Assembly (NCBI GenBank): GCA_013153495.1 | Contig: JAADEH010000003.1 | Location: forward strand, 1 to 64,000 | Length of the DNA: 64,000 nucleotides | From: Aquificota bacterium | GTDB lineage: Bacteria > Aquificota > Aquificia > Aquificales > Aquificaceae | Reading direction: 5' to 3' | In this document: positions 53,622 to 61,519 of the stretch, piece by piece | How the letters are laid out: the number at the start of each line of letters is the position of its first letter | Numbering within the stretch: position 1 is the first letter of the stretch | Program-made: the position numbers and the translations under genes | The notes under the pieces: model-generated | What the model was told of the DNA's origin: nothing | The model's input: the letters and a program-made list of their open reading frames with translations, nothing else | The model's database searches: none

Positions 53622-55055
53622 ATGTTCAGGAAGGTTCTGATAGCTAACAGAGGAGAGGTAGCTCTAAGGATAATAAGAGCCTGTAAGGAGCTGGGTATAA
53701 AGACGGTTGCCATATACTCCGAGGCGGACGTTCGCTCCCTCTACGTTAAAAAGGCAGATGAAGCCTACCTCATACCCGGAGACCCCATAAGAGCATACTT
53801 GGACTACGTGCGCATAGTGGACCTGGCAAGGCAGGTGGGAGCGGAAGCGATACACCCGGGCTACGGGTTCTTGGCTGAGAATGCGGACTTTGCAAGATAC
53901 TGCCAGAGGAGGGGAATAACCTTCATAGGTCCCACCCCCGAGCAGATAGATACCTTCGGGGACAAGGTAAAGGCTAAAAAGGTTATGTCCGAGGCGGGGC
54001 TTCCTGTAGTTCCGGGCATTCCCGAACCCATAAGGGATGTGGAGGAAGCTCTCAAGTTTGCCCGTGAGATTGGTTTTCCCGTGATGCTGAAGGCTGCCTA
54101 CGGCGGTGGCGGAAGGGGAATGAGGGTGGTTTATTCGGAAGAGGAACTCAAAACTGCCTTTGAATCCGCTTACAGGGAGGCGGAGACCTTCTTCGGTAAA
54201 GGGGACATATTTATAGAGAAATACATAGACAATCCCAAACACATAGAGGTTCAGGTCCTCGGGGACAAATACGGAAACATCATTCACTTAGGTGAAAGAG
54301 ATTGCTCAATCCAGAGGAGACACCAGAAGCTCATAGAGATTGCCCCTTCCCCTGCACTTCCTCAAGATTTGAGGATGAAGATACTCGGTAATGCTGTTCG
54401 GGCGCTTATGAGGGTCGGCTACGAAAATGCGGGAACCCTTGAGTTCTTGGTGGATACGAAGACAGGAGAGTATTACTTCATAGAGATGAACACCCGTCTG
54501 CAGGTGGAACACACCATAACCGAGACCATAACGGGAATAGACATAGTGGAAGCTATGATAAGGATAGCGGCGGGAGAACCACTGCCGATACTCCAGAGCG
54601 ACGTTACTTTTAGGGGATATGCCATAGAGTTCAGGATAAATGCGGAGGACCCCAAAAAGGGTTTTGCCCCCTCTCCCGGAAAGATAACCGCTTACTACTC
54701 ACCCGGCGGACCGGGTGTGAGGATAGATGCCGGGGTTTACAAGGACTACATAATCCCTCCCTACTACGACTCTATGATTGCTAAGATGACCGTGTGGGCG
54801 CTCACTTGGGAAAAAACCGTAGCCCGTGCGAGAAGAGCCATAGACGAGTTCATAGTTCGTGGCGTTCCCACAAACATTCCCCTTTACAGGGAAATAATAA
54901 GGGACCCGGACTTCCTCAGAGGAGACTTTGGGGTCAAGTTCTTGGAGGACAAGATACAGAGAGGAGAATACGACTTTGAGATAGAGGGAGAGGTGGACAA
55001 GGAAGACATAGTCCTCGCAATATCAGCAGCGATAGCCGCTCATTACGGTCTGTAA
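53622..55055 (+). CDS. Biotin carboxylase subunit of pyruvate or 2-oxoglutarate carboxylase
   Basis: 477 residues: ATP-grasp biotin carboxylase. MFRKVLIANRGEVALRIIRA, HPGYGFLAENADFA, KAAYGGGGRGMRVV and the catalytic FIEMNTRLQVEHTITE are conserved. A 20-residue C-terminal tail (EVDKEDIVLAISAAIAAHY) exceeds AccC and is like PycA/CfiB subunits of two-subunit carboxylases. In Hydrogenobacter such a subunit carboxylates 2-oxoglutarate for the reductive TCA cycle. The carboxyltransferase/biotin carrier partner is not adjacent, so the substrate cannot be fixed. Leaderless start predicted. Confidence 0.9.
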   Translation: MFRKVLIANRGEVALRIIRACKELGIKTVAIYSEADVRSLYVKKADEAYLIPGDPIRAYLDYVRIVDLARQVGAEAIHPGYGFLAENADFARYCQRRGITFIGPTPEQIDTFGDKVKAKKVMSEAGLPVVPGIPEPIRDVEEALKFAREIGFPVMLKAAYGGGGRGMRVVYSEEELKTAFESAYREAETFFGKGDIFIEKYIDNPKHIEVQVLGDKYGNIIHLGERDCSIQRRHQKLIEIAPSPALPQDLRMKILGNAVRALMRVGYENAGTLEFLVDTKTGEYYFIEMNTRLQVEHTITETITGIDIVEAMIRIAAGEPLPILQSDVTFRGYAIEFRINAEDPKKGFAPSPGKITAYYSPGGPGVRIDAGVYKDYIIPPYYDSMIAKMTVWALTWEKTVARARRAIDEFIVRGVPTNIPLYREIIRDPDFLRGDFGVKFLEDKIQRGEYDFEIEGEVDKEDIVLAISAAIAAHYGL

Positions 55056-55816
55056 CGAATAATAAGGGGGTCGCTCTCCACCCCGAACCTGTTTATAGAG
55101 TGAACCCTGTATATAACTTCCTGCGTAGGAGCCTTTTCGGAAAAAACGTTCCCGACGATGGGTTTTGGGGTTAGCTTTTTCCCATCCCTGTAAACGACAA
55201 ACCCGACTACATCCTCGGAGTCCAGCCACCAGTAGAGGTAAATTCTGTCCTTTTTCACCACATATCTCCCTTCTTCGGGTTTCGGTGGTTTTGGAGGTGC
55301 TTTGGGCGGGATTTCAACAACTACGGGCTGGCTCTCTCCCTCAGAAAGAACCTTGGTTATAGCTACCTTTTGGGGCTTGAAACTTCTCTTGAGCTTGATT
55401 TTTCTACCCTCGAACACCTTTGCGCTTGTGGGTATAGGAAATTCTCTAAATTCATAGACTTTGTAGGTGCCGGGTTCATTCAGAACAACTACCAGGCTAT
55501 CATCGAGTAGCTCTACCTTATAGGAAGGCTTTACAGGAGGTGCTTCCTCCACGCAGGACATTCTGACCTTACCTTCCCTGTGCTTTACCTTAAAGCAGAG
55601 CCTCCCTTTAGCCTCTTTTACGAAGAAGCCGTTTGCTTTTTTAAAACCTTCCACGGTTATACCGCTTGTTTTGGGGATTACAAATACATAATAGCCGATT
55701 CTTAAAACTTTATATTTTGGTTCTGGTAGAGGTTTTGGGTCTTTTTTTATCCCGCAAGAGGCTAAAAATATAAAATTCAAAACCATAAGAGAGACTTTTA
55801 AAATTATGCGCTTCAT
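55043..55816 (-). CDS. Lipoprotein with fibronectin-like C-terminal domain
   Basis: 257 residues. Signal with lipobox LASC (Cys at about position 21), followed by GIKKDPKPLPEPKY, the small YbbD/LptM-like start of many outer-membrane lipoproteins. Proline-rich linker VEIPPKAPPKPPKPEEG, then a fibronectin type III-like domain (VVGFVVYRDGKKLTPKP, YRVHSINRFGVESDP). Start ATG 55816 is taken; TTG 55822 in frame is possible. TATAAT on the minus strand (55829-55834) lies 12 bases upstream. Overlaps the convergent carboxylase by 13 bases. Confidence 0.75.
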   Translation of the reverse strand: MKRIILKVSLMVLNFIFLASCGIKKDPKPLPEPKYKVLRIGYYVFVIPKTSGITVEGFKKANGFFVKEAKGRLCFKVKHREGKVRMSCVEEAPPVKPSYKVELLDDSLVVVLNEPGTYKVYEFREFPIPTSAKVFEGRKIKLKRSFKPQKVAITKVLSEGESQPVVVEIPPKAPPKPPKPEEGRYVVKKDRIYLYWWLDSEDVVGFVVYRDGKKLTPKPIVGNVFSEKAPTQEVIYRVHSINRFGVESDPLIIRYRP

Positions 55817-55852
55817 GTTCAATTTAAAATTATATGCTTTTATGCTCGGGGG

Positions 55853-55880
55853 TTGACAAGCAATGATTTTAGTCTAAAAT
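55853..55880 (+). promoter_or_regulatory. Strong sigma-70 promoter of the kamA-like gene
   Basis: TTGACA (55853-55858), 16-base spacer, TAAAAT (55875-55880). This is the best -35/-10 pair in the window. It leaves a leader of about 62 bases ending in AAGGAGGT before the ATG at 55950. Confidence 0.8.
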
Positions 55881-55949
55881 AAAGACTACCAAAAATCGCT
55901 TCTTAAGTTGCGTAATTTTATTTTGCCCAAATCAAAGGAGGTGGAAGAT

Positions 55950-57077
55950 ATGGGAAACAAGGTTAAATACATAATAAAGCTTGAACAAGTCAATGAATTG
56001 AGTCCAGAGGAAAGGGAAGAACTCAAAGAAGTTACGGAAAAATTCGCTTTTAGGACAAATAATTACTATAACTCTCTAATAGATTGGTCCGACCCTGACG
56101 ACCCCATAAGGAGGATAGTTATTCCCACAACCGAGGAGCTGGAAGTTTGGGGAAAGCTCGACGCTTCCAACGAAAGCAAATACATGAAAGTCCACGGGCT
56201 TGAGCACAAATACCCCGACACCGCTCTTTTGCTCGTTACGGACGTGTGCGGTATATACTGCAGGTTCTGCTTCCGTAAAAGGCTGTTTATGAACGACAAC
56301 GACGAGGTGGCGAGGGACGTTTCCGAAGGTCTCGAATACATCAGAAACCACCCCGAGGTCAACAACGTCCTGCTTACCGGAGGAGACCCCCTCGTTTTAG
56401 CTACCTTCAAGTTGGAGAAGATACTCAAAGCTCTTGCGGAGATACCTCACGTGAGAATTGTCAGAATCGGTTCCAAGATGCTTGCGGTTAACCCATTCAG
56501 AGTCATAGACGACCCGGCACTGCTCGAACTCTTCGAGTGGTTCAACACGGAAACCGGCAAGAAACTTTATCTGATGAACCACTTCAATCACCCCAGGGAA
56601 CTCACCGACGAGGCAAAGAAGGCAATAGAGCTTGTTCAGAAAACCGGAACCACCATGACTAACCAAACACCTATCCTGAAGGGAATAAACGACTCCTATC
56701 CTGTTCTTAGGGAACTCCTCGAGGAGCTTTCCTTCATCGGGGTGCCTCCTTATTACGTGTTCCAGTGCAGACCCACCGCAGGGAATAAAGCATATTCCAC
56801 CAAGATAGAGGAGACCATAGACCTTGTCGAGGCGGTTCGCTCGGCGGTATCCGGTCTCGCGGCAAGGGTAAGATACGTTATGTCCCACGAAACGGGTAAG
56901 ATAGAGATACTCGGCAAAAGCAGTGAACTTATATTCTTCAGATACCACAGAGCTGCGGACCCCGAAAATGCAGGGAAGTTTATGATATACAGGAGAAACC
57001 CGGACGCCCACTGGTTCGATGACTATAAGGAGCTTGTGGAAGAGTATAAGGTTGAAACTCAGGAACAGTGTGTTTAA
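55950..57077 (+). CDS. KamA-family radical SAM aminomutase (lysine 2,3-aminomutase-like)
   Basis: 375 residues. The radical SAM cluster motif is Cys100, Cys104 and Cys107 (CGIYCRFC). LLTGGDPLVLA, MTNQTPILKGIND and YYVFQCRPTAG are typical of PLP-dependent aminomutases of this family. The family includes lysine 2,3- and glutamate 2,3-aminomutases and EpmB; the length and the lack of the long Clostridium C-terminal zinc part leave the substrate open. Beta-lysine derivatives serve as osmolytes in some thermophiles. GGAGGT is seven bases upstream of ATG 55950; an in-frame ATG-less extension upstream is discarded. Confidence 0.88.
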   Translation: MGNKVKYIIKLEQVNELSPEEREELKEVTEKFAFRTNNYYNSLIDWSDPDDPIRRIVIPTTEELEVWGKLDASNESKYMKVHGLEHKYPDTALLLVTDVCGIYCRFCFRKRLFMNDNDEVARDVSEGLEYIRNHPEVNNVLLTGGDPLVLATFKLEKILKALAEIPHVRIVRIGSKMLAVNPFRVIDDPALLELFEWFNTETGKKLYLMNHFNHPRELTDEAKKAIELVQKTGTTMTNQTPILKGINDSYPVLRELLEELSFIGVPPYYVFQCRPTAGNKAYSTKIEETIDLVEAVRSAVSGLAARVRYVMSHETGKIEILGKSSELIFFRYHRAADPENAGKFMIYRRNPDAHWFDDYKELVEEYKVETQEQCV

Positions 57078-57089
57078 CTTCTTTCAATA

Positions 57090-57581
57090 ATGGAGATGTC
57101 CCCCTACTACGTGCTTTTGGCGAAGCTGGAGGAGGAGATATCCTTTCAGAGAAAGGTTATAAATACTTTTCTTTTTGCCCAGCAAAGGTCATCTCACGAG
57201 ATAACCCTTAAAACCATAGACATACTTCGGAGGCTCGCTCAGAGCTTCCGCCTGATTGCCCTCGTTCTCGACGAGGTGGAAACCATCTCCGACAAATACA
57301 TGAAAGAACAGGCACTCCTAATGAGTTCTGAGAGCCTCTCTTTGACCTCCCTTTTACTCCCCGCACTGGAAAATGTTTCTCCCATATTCTTAGAAAGCTT
57401 GACCCTCTATGACGAACCCATACTGGACAGAATAGAGGCAGTTGCGGAGTTCATAGAGAACTCCCTCCAGGAAAGCGAAAGCCTGTCCACCGAAGAGCTT
57501 GCCCAAACGGTGGAAGACATAATGAAAACCCTTGAATACCACATAAGGTTAGGAGAAAGGTCACTTGGCAAAATAGTTTGA
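57090..57581 (+). CDS. Helical protein of unknown function
   Basis: 163 residues, almost all predicted alpha-helix, acidic, with leucine- and serine-rich segments (MSSESLSLTSLLLPALENV). No signal, membrane segment or known motif. It begins 12 bases after the aminomutase stop with no ribosome binding site I can see, so coupling to the upstream gene is likely. Just downstream lies the topA promoter. Confidence 0.6.
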   Translation: MEMSPYYVLLAKLEEEISFQRKVINTFLFAQQRSSHEITLKTIDILRRLAQSFRLIALVLDEVETISDKYMKEQALLMSSESLSLTSLLLPALENVSPIFLESLTLYDEPILDRIEAVAEFIENSLQESESLSTEELAQTVEDIMKTLEYHIRLGERSLGKIV

Positions 57582-57596
57582 CCTATAATTTCCCCT

Positions 57597-59204
57597 GTGA
57601 AACTCTTTATAGTCGAATCCCCGACCAAAGCTAAAACTATACAGAAATATCTCGGGAAGAGCTTTGTAGTAAGAGCGACCTTCGGTCATGTAAAGGACCT
57701 TCCTCAAAAGGAGTTAGGAGTTGACGAGGAAACCCTCGAAGCAAAGTATGTCTATCTTAAAGGAAAGAAAAAGCTTGTAGAGAACTTGAAAAAACTCGCT
57801 CGCACCGCGGAGGAGGTCTATATAGGCACGGACCCGGACCGTGAAGGTGAAGCCATAGCCTACTTCATATATCAGGACATAGTGAAGGCAAACCCCAATA
57901 CCAAAAGAGCGGTTTTCTACGAGATAACCCCCACCGCTCTCAGAAAAAGCATTAGGGAGGCGGGAGATATAAACATGAACATGGTGTATTCCCAATTTGC
58001 CCGCAGGATACTGGACCGCCTGATAGGCTACAAAATCTCTCCATATCTCTGGAGAACCTTCAAAAACTACAAGCTATCCGCAGGCAGGGTCCAATCCCCC
58101 GCACTCAGACTCGTGGTGGAGAGGGAGAGAGAAATCCAGAACTTTAAGGTTAAAAGCTACTACTACGTGAAAGCTATTCTGGAAAAGGACGGACACAGGT
58201 TTGAAGCTATATACGATTACCGATACGAGAACCCTTCCGATGCAAAGGATGTGGCAAGGAGGATAGAAGAAGGTATATACGCGGTGGTCAGCTTGAAGTC
58301 CAAAGAGGAAAGGGTAGCACCGCCAAAACCATTCATAACCTCTTCTCTTCAGAGCGAAGCTAACTCAAAGCTCGGGTTGCCTGCGGAAAAAACCCAATCC
58401 ATAGCCCAGAAGCTCTACGAACATGGAGCGATAACTTATCCCAGAACTGACAGCTATCGTATGAATCCCCAAAAGGCTAAGGAGTTTATGGAGTATGTAG
58501 CCTCCAAGTTCGGAAAGGAGTATGTAGGCAGGCTCAGAAAGTTCAGGGACAAACCCACATCTCAAGGAGCACACGAGTGCATAAGACCGATTTCTTTGAG
58601 GGAAAAAGTGGGTTCAGGTGAGTATGCATCCTTATACGACCTAATACTAAGAAGAACCCTTGCCAGCCTTATGGCTGATATGCTCGTCGAGAGGCAGGAA
58701 GCTGTTATAGAGATAACTTCTCCTAAGCTCAAAAGACCCATACGCATGAAAGCTAAAGGTTTAAAGATTATCTTTGACGGATGGAACAGAGTTTACCCCT
58801 CCGACATAAAGGAAAATCCATTACCACCTCTGGAGGAGGGAGAGGTCCTCAAGCTCATCAAAGTTTACGTTGAAGAAAAGAAAACACAACCCCCACCGAG
58901 ATACACTGAAGGCACGCTCGTTAAAACCTTAGAGAAGCTCGGCATAGGCAGACCCTCGACTTACGCTACCATACTGAAAACTCTCAAGATGAGGAAATAC
59001 GTCTATGTATATAGAAAAAGCTTACGACCAACTGACATAGCCTTTGAAGTCGTGGACTATCTTATGGAGCACTTTCCCCTGCTTATGGATTACAGTTTCA
59101 CGGCGAAGATGGAGGAAGCACTGGACCAAGTTGAAGAAGGCAAGATTTTCTGGAAAGATGTGGTTAGAAATTTCTTTGAGAAAGTTATGGCTCAGGTTGT
59201 TTAA
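57597..59204 (+). CDS. topA: DNA topoisomerase I without zinc-ribbon tail
   Basis: 535 residues. A type IA topoisomerase that relaxes negative supercoils. TOPRIM residues are in FIVESPTKAKTI and GTDPDREGEAIA (DPDREGE at 79-85); the active tyrosine is Tyr281 in GAITYPRTDS. The core ends at about residue 530 with none of the C-terminal Cys4 zinc ribbons that follow in E. coli (865 residues). GTG start; TATAAT (57584-57589) is seven bases upstream and there is no Shine-Dalgarno. It ends two bases before tRNA-Phe on the other strand. Confidence 0.93.
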   Translation: MKLFIVESPTKAKTIQKYLGKSFVVRATFGHVKDLPQKELGVDEETLEAKYVYLKGKKKLVENLKKLARTAEEVYIGTDPDREGEAIAYFIYQDIVKANPNTKRAVFYEITPTALRKSIREAGDINMNMVYSQFARRILDRLIGYKISPYLWRTFKNYKLSAGRVQSPALRLVVEREREIQNFKVKSYYYVKAILEKDGHRFEAIYDYRYENPSDAKDVARRIEEGIYAVVSLKSKEERVAPPKPFITSSLQSEANSKLGLPAEKTQSIAQKLYEHGAITYPRTDSYRMNPQKAKEFMEYVASKFGKEYVGRLRKFRDKPTSQGAHECIRPISLREKVGSGEYASLYDLILRRTLASLMADMLVERQEAVIEITSPKLKRPIRMKAKGLKIIFDGWNRVYPSDIKENPLPPLEEGEVLKLIKVYVEEKKTQPPPRYTEGTLVKTLEKLGIGRPSTYATILKTLKMRKYVYVYRKSLRPTDIAFEVVDYLMEHFPLLMDYSFTAKMEEALDQVEEGKIFWKDVVRNFFEKVMAQVV

Positions 59205-59206
59205 AG

Positions 59207-59279
59207 TGGCCCAGGGCGGAATCGAACCGCCGACACCCCGGTTTTCAGCCGGGTGCTCTACCAACTGAGCTACCGGGCC
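59207..59279 (-). tRNA. tRNA-Phe (anticodon GAA)
   Basis: 73 bases, full cloverleaf. Acceptor GGCCCGG pairs with CTGGGCC (one G-T pair), D-arm TAGCTCAGTTGGTAGAGCA, anticodon stem CCCGG/CCGGG around the loop CTGAAAA (anticodon GAA), and T-arm GGCGG-TTCGATT-CCGCC. The discriminator is A and CCA is not encoded (followed by ct), so CCA must be added after transcription. Confidence 0.97.
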
Positions 59280-59291
59280 TTCGAGATTAAA

Positions 59292-59321
59292 TATTATAGC
59301 TCTATAATAGGCTTATGACAA
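59292..59321. promoter_or_regulatory. Overlapping divergent promoters of tRNA-Phe and the beta-CASP gene
   Basis: TATTATAG-CT-CTATAATA (59292-59309) is an 18-base palindrome that supplies TATAAT to both strands: plus 59303-59308 (six bases before the ATG at 59315) and minus 59293-59298 for tRNA-Phe. The tRNA -35, TTGTCA (minus, 59316-59321), with a 17-base spacer, overlaps the first codons of the protein gene. Confidence 0.7.
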
Positions 59322-60691
59322 TAAGAATAACTTCCTACGGGGCAGCAAAGGGTGTAACGGGGAGTTGTCATCTTCTGGAGGTAGAAAGCTTAAAAGTCCT
59401 TATCGATTGCGGTATGTTCCAAGGGCAGGAAGAGGAAAAGAATTACGAACCCTTTCCCTTCGACCCAAAAGACATAGACTACCTAATACTTACACACGCC
59501 CACATAGACCATTGCGGACGCATACCTCTGCTCGTAAAAGAGGGCTTTAAAGGGAAGATACTGTGCACCAAACCTACCGCTCAGATAGCACGCATAATGC
59601 TCTTAGACGCATCGAGGGTAATGGAAGAAACTTACAGAAGCAGGCTCAAAAAGGCAGAAAGGCTCGGGGAAGAAGTCAACCCGCCCCTTTACGAGGAACT
59701 TGACGTCCTTGAGAGCTTTGAGCACTTCCGGAGTCCGTATATTTCATACCACAAGTGGTATAACCTTACACCCAAAGTAAAGTTCATGCTGAAGGACGCA
59801 GGACACATACTCGGTTCCGCTTTCGTTCAACTTGACATAAATGGCACTCTTATAACCTTCTCGGGGGACTTGGGGAATAGGGGCAAACCGATAGTCAAAG
59901 ACCCCGAAGAACCCGAGAGGACAGAATACCTTTTTGTGGAAACAACCTACGGGGATAGGGAGCACAAAAGTTTTGAGGAGTCGAAAAAGGAATTTGAAGA
60001 TGCGGTTTTAGAAACCCTATACGGGGGAGGAAACGTTCTTATTCCCTCTTACGCACTCGAAAGGGCGCAGGACATTCTGTTCGTCCTCAGAGAGATGTTC
60101 AATAGGGATATACTCCCCGAGTGTCAGGTATTTTTGGACAGTCCTCTCGCAATCAAAGCCACCCGTATATTCCTGCAAAACCCCGAATTCTTCGACAGAG
60201 AAACCTACCGAATTTTCAAGGAGCGAGACCCCTTCAGCTTTCCATACCTAAAGTTCACCAGGAGCGTTGAAGAGTCAAAGAAAATTAACGACATAAAGAG
60301 CGGAGCCATAATAATCGCAGGTAGCGGAATGCTTACGGGAGGAAGGATACTTCACCACCTCAAACATAACCTCTGGAGAGAGGAATGTAGCCTAATATTT
60401 GTCGGATACCAACCCAGAGGAACCTTGGGTAGGAAAATCATAGAAGGTGCCAAAAAGGTCAGAGTGCTCGGGGAGGAGATAGCGGTCAAGGCACGTGTAT
60501 ATACGATAAACGGCTTTTCTTCCCATGCGGACAGAAGGGAACTCGCCAGCTGGACTTCAAAGGCACAGCCCGAAAGAGCCTTTCTAATTCACGGAGAAGA
60601 AGATAAGATGAACGCCTTCGGCGTTTATTTAAAGGATAAATACGGAATTGAGAGCTACATACCCTCCTTTGGGGAGACTTTGGAGTTTTAA
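59315..60691 (+). CDS. Metallo-beta-lactamase / beta-CASP ribonuclease-like protein
   Basis: 458 residues. The zinc site HAHIDH is at residues 61-66; a beta-CASP domain follows (LIPSYALERAQDILFVLRE; GSGMLTGGRILHHLKHNLW; VGYQPRGTLGRKI) and the last His motif is GFSSHADRREL. This group is close to archaeal CPSF-like and bacterial RNA-specific MBL enzymes, probably an endo- or exoribonuclease. Leaderless start predicted from TATAAT six bases upstream. The stop codon touches the 3' end of tRNA-Arg. Confidence 0.9.
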   Translation: MTIRITSYGAAKGVTGSCHLLEVESLKVLIDCGMFQGQEEEKNYEPFPFDPKDIDYLILTHAHIDHCGRIPLLVKEGFKGKILCTKPTAQIARIMLLDASRVMEETYRSRLKKAERLGEEVNPPLYEELDVLESFEHFRSPYISYHKWYNLTPKVKFMLKDAGHILGSAFVQLDINGTLITFSGDLGNRGKPIVKDPEEPERTEYLFVETTYGDREHKSFEESKKEFEDAVLETLYGGGNVLIPSYALERAQDILFVLREMFNRDILPECQVFLDSPLAIKATRIFLQNPEFFDRETYRIFKERDPFSFPYLKFTRSVEESKKINDIKSGAIIIAGSGMLTGGRILHHLKHNLWREECSLIFVGYQPRGTLGRKIIEGAKKVRVLGEEIAVKARVYTINGFSSHADRRELASWTSKAQPERAFLIHGEEDKMNAFGVYLKDKYGIESYIPSFGETLEF

Positions 60692-60768
60692 TGGCGTCCC
60701 CGGGAGGACTCGAACCTCCGACCTCGAGATTAGGAATCTCGCGCTCTATCCGCCTGAGCTACGGGGAC
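60692..60768 (-). tRNA. tRNA-Arg (anticodon CCT)
   Basis: 77 bases including an encoded CCA. Acceptor GTCCCCG pairs with CGGGGAC, D-arm TAGCTCAGGCGGATAGAGC, anticodon stem CGAGA/TCTCG with loop TTCCTAA (anticodon CCT, reads AGG), T-arm GGAGG-TTCGAGT-CCTCC. Discriminator G, then CCA at 60692-60694. AGG is a main Arg codon in these genes. Confidence 0.96.
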
Positions 60769-60780
60769 AGCCAAATAAAT

Positions 60781-60809
60781 AGTATATACCTCCGTTTGCG
60801 TTCGAACAA
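60781..60809 (-). promoter_or_regulatory. Promoter of tRNA-Arg
   Basis: On the minus strand TTGTTC (60804-60809), 17-base spacer, TATACT (60781-60786), 12 bases before the tRNA 5' end. Position and spacing fit a sigma-70 promoter. Confidence 0.6.
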
Positions 60810-60841
60810 GTGTAGTAGAGGAGACAATCCTGTGGCAAACC

Positions 60842-61087
60842 TTAATTACTTTCCTCTTCCCACTCCCAGTAAACGAAGACCCAATTTTCGGGGTTATCCC
60901 CTTGAGTGGTAATTTCATGAATGGTTTTACCGACCTCTATGGTATATACAGGCTTATACTTATCAACTTTTATTCTCAGTCCTATATCTGCTCCCTCCTT
61001 TGGTCTTATTAGATAAACTTCCTTAACAAAGGGTAAATCTTGAACAGCCTCTATAAGTTCCTTAACTACATCACCCTTAACCTTCAT
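60842..61087 (-). CDS. Small HEPN-partner protein, possibly a degenerate MNT domain
   Basis: 81 residues. KELIEAVQDLPFVKEVYLIRP resembles the first helix and strand of minimal nucleotidyltransferases (…VYLFGS…), but the GS and DxD catalytic signature is missing: after YLIRPKEGADIGLRIKVDKY it departs. It overlaps the upstream HEPN gene by 11 bases, the arrangement of a two-gene HEPN cassette. So it is either a catalytically dead antitoxin or an unrelated small partner. AT-rich compared with flanking genes. Confidence 0.55.
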   Translation of the reverse strand: MKVKGDVVKELIEAVQDLPFVKEVYLIRPKEGADIGLRIKVDKYKPVYTIEVGKTIHEITTQGDNPENWVFVYWEWEEESN

Positions 61088-61448
61088 AACTTAAAGCCTC
61101 CTCCAAGATACTAATATAGTTCTTCAAATCCCTTTTAGATTCTTCGCTTAGAAGTTCATCAGAATAATCAGAAGTTATTCTCATGCTGTATAGAAGAGTA
61201 TAAGCTTCTTTAAGAGAGTTAATAAGCTCAACAGGCACTGCACTTTCCCTGTATGCTTTGTGAACAAAAGCCTTAGCTATTCCTATGTGTTGCCACCTTC
61301 TCCTTGGAGGCTCCCCCACTACATACTGAAAGAAGTTAAAGTAAGCAAAATACAGGTTGGAGGCACAGGCAGAGATAAAGTCCTTTTTTATGCACCACTT
61401 GGCGATTTCCAGTCTTTCAATAGCCTTCCTTTTTAAGTTCTCCTTCAT
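61077..61448 (-). CDS. HEPN-domain protein
   Basis: 123 residues, all helical. RLEIAKWCIKKDFISACASNLYFAYFNFFQYVVGE shows the HEPN fold with the first helix pair (cited: ERLEIAKWCIKKDFISACA); RWQHIGIAKAFVHKAY supplies a His. A strict R-x4-6-H toxin motif is not clear: R-R-R-W-Q-H could serve but is in a different place. Together with the following small gene it forms a second HEPN module in this window. No Shine-Dalgarno is visible at the ATG. Confidence 0.7.
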   Translation of the reverse strand: MKENLKRKAIERLEIAKWCIKKDFISACASNLYFAYFNFFQYVVGEPPRRRWQHIGIAKAFVHKAYRESAVPVELINSLKEAYTLLYSMRITSDYSDELLSEESKRDLKNYISILEEALSYEG

Positions 61449-61480
61449 ATTTAAAACCCCACATCCTCCGAAGGTTATTA

Positions 61481-61496
61481 TGGCACATTCCTTGCA
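61481..61496 (+). promoter_or_regulatory. Sigma-54 promoter of the nitrite reductase gene
   Basis: TGGCAC (61481-61486), ATTCC, TTGCA (61492-61496). This matches the RpoN consensus TGGCAC-N5-TTGCA exactly, with GG and GC 12 bases apart. It lies 24 bases before the ATG, so transcription should need sigma-54 and an activator ATPase, as for nitrogen-controlled genes. Confidence 0.9.
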
Positions 61497-61519
61497 AGCT
61501 ATTTTGCAGGAGGCGAGCT

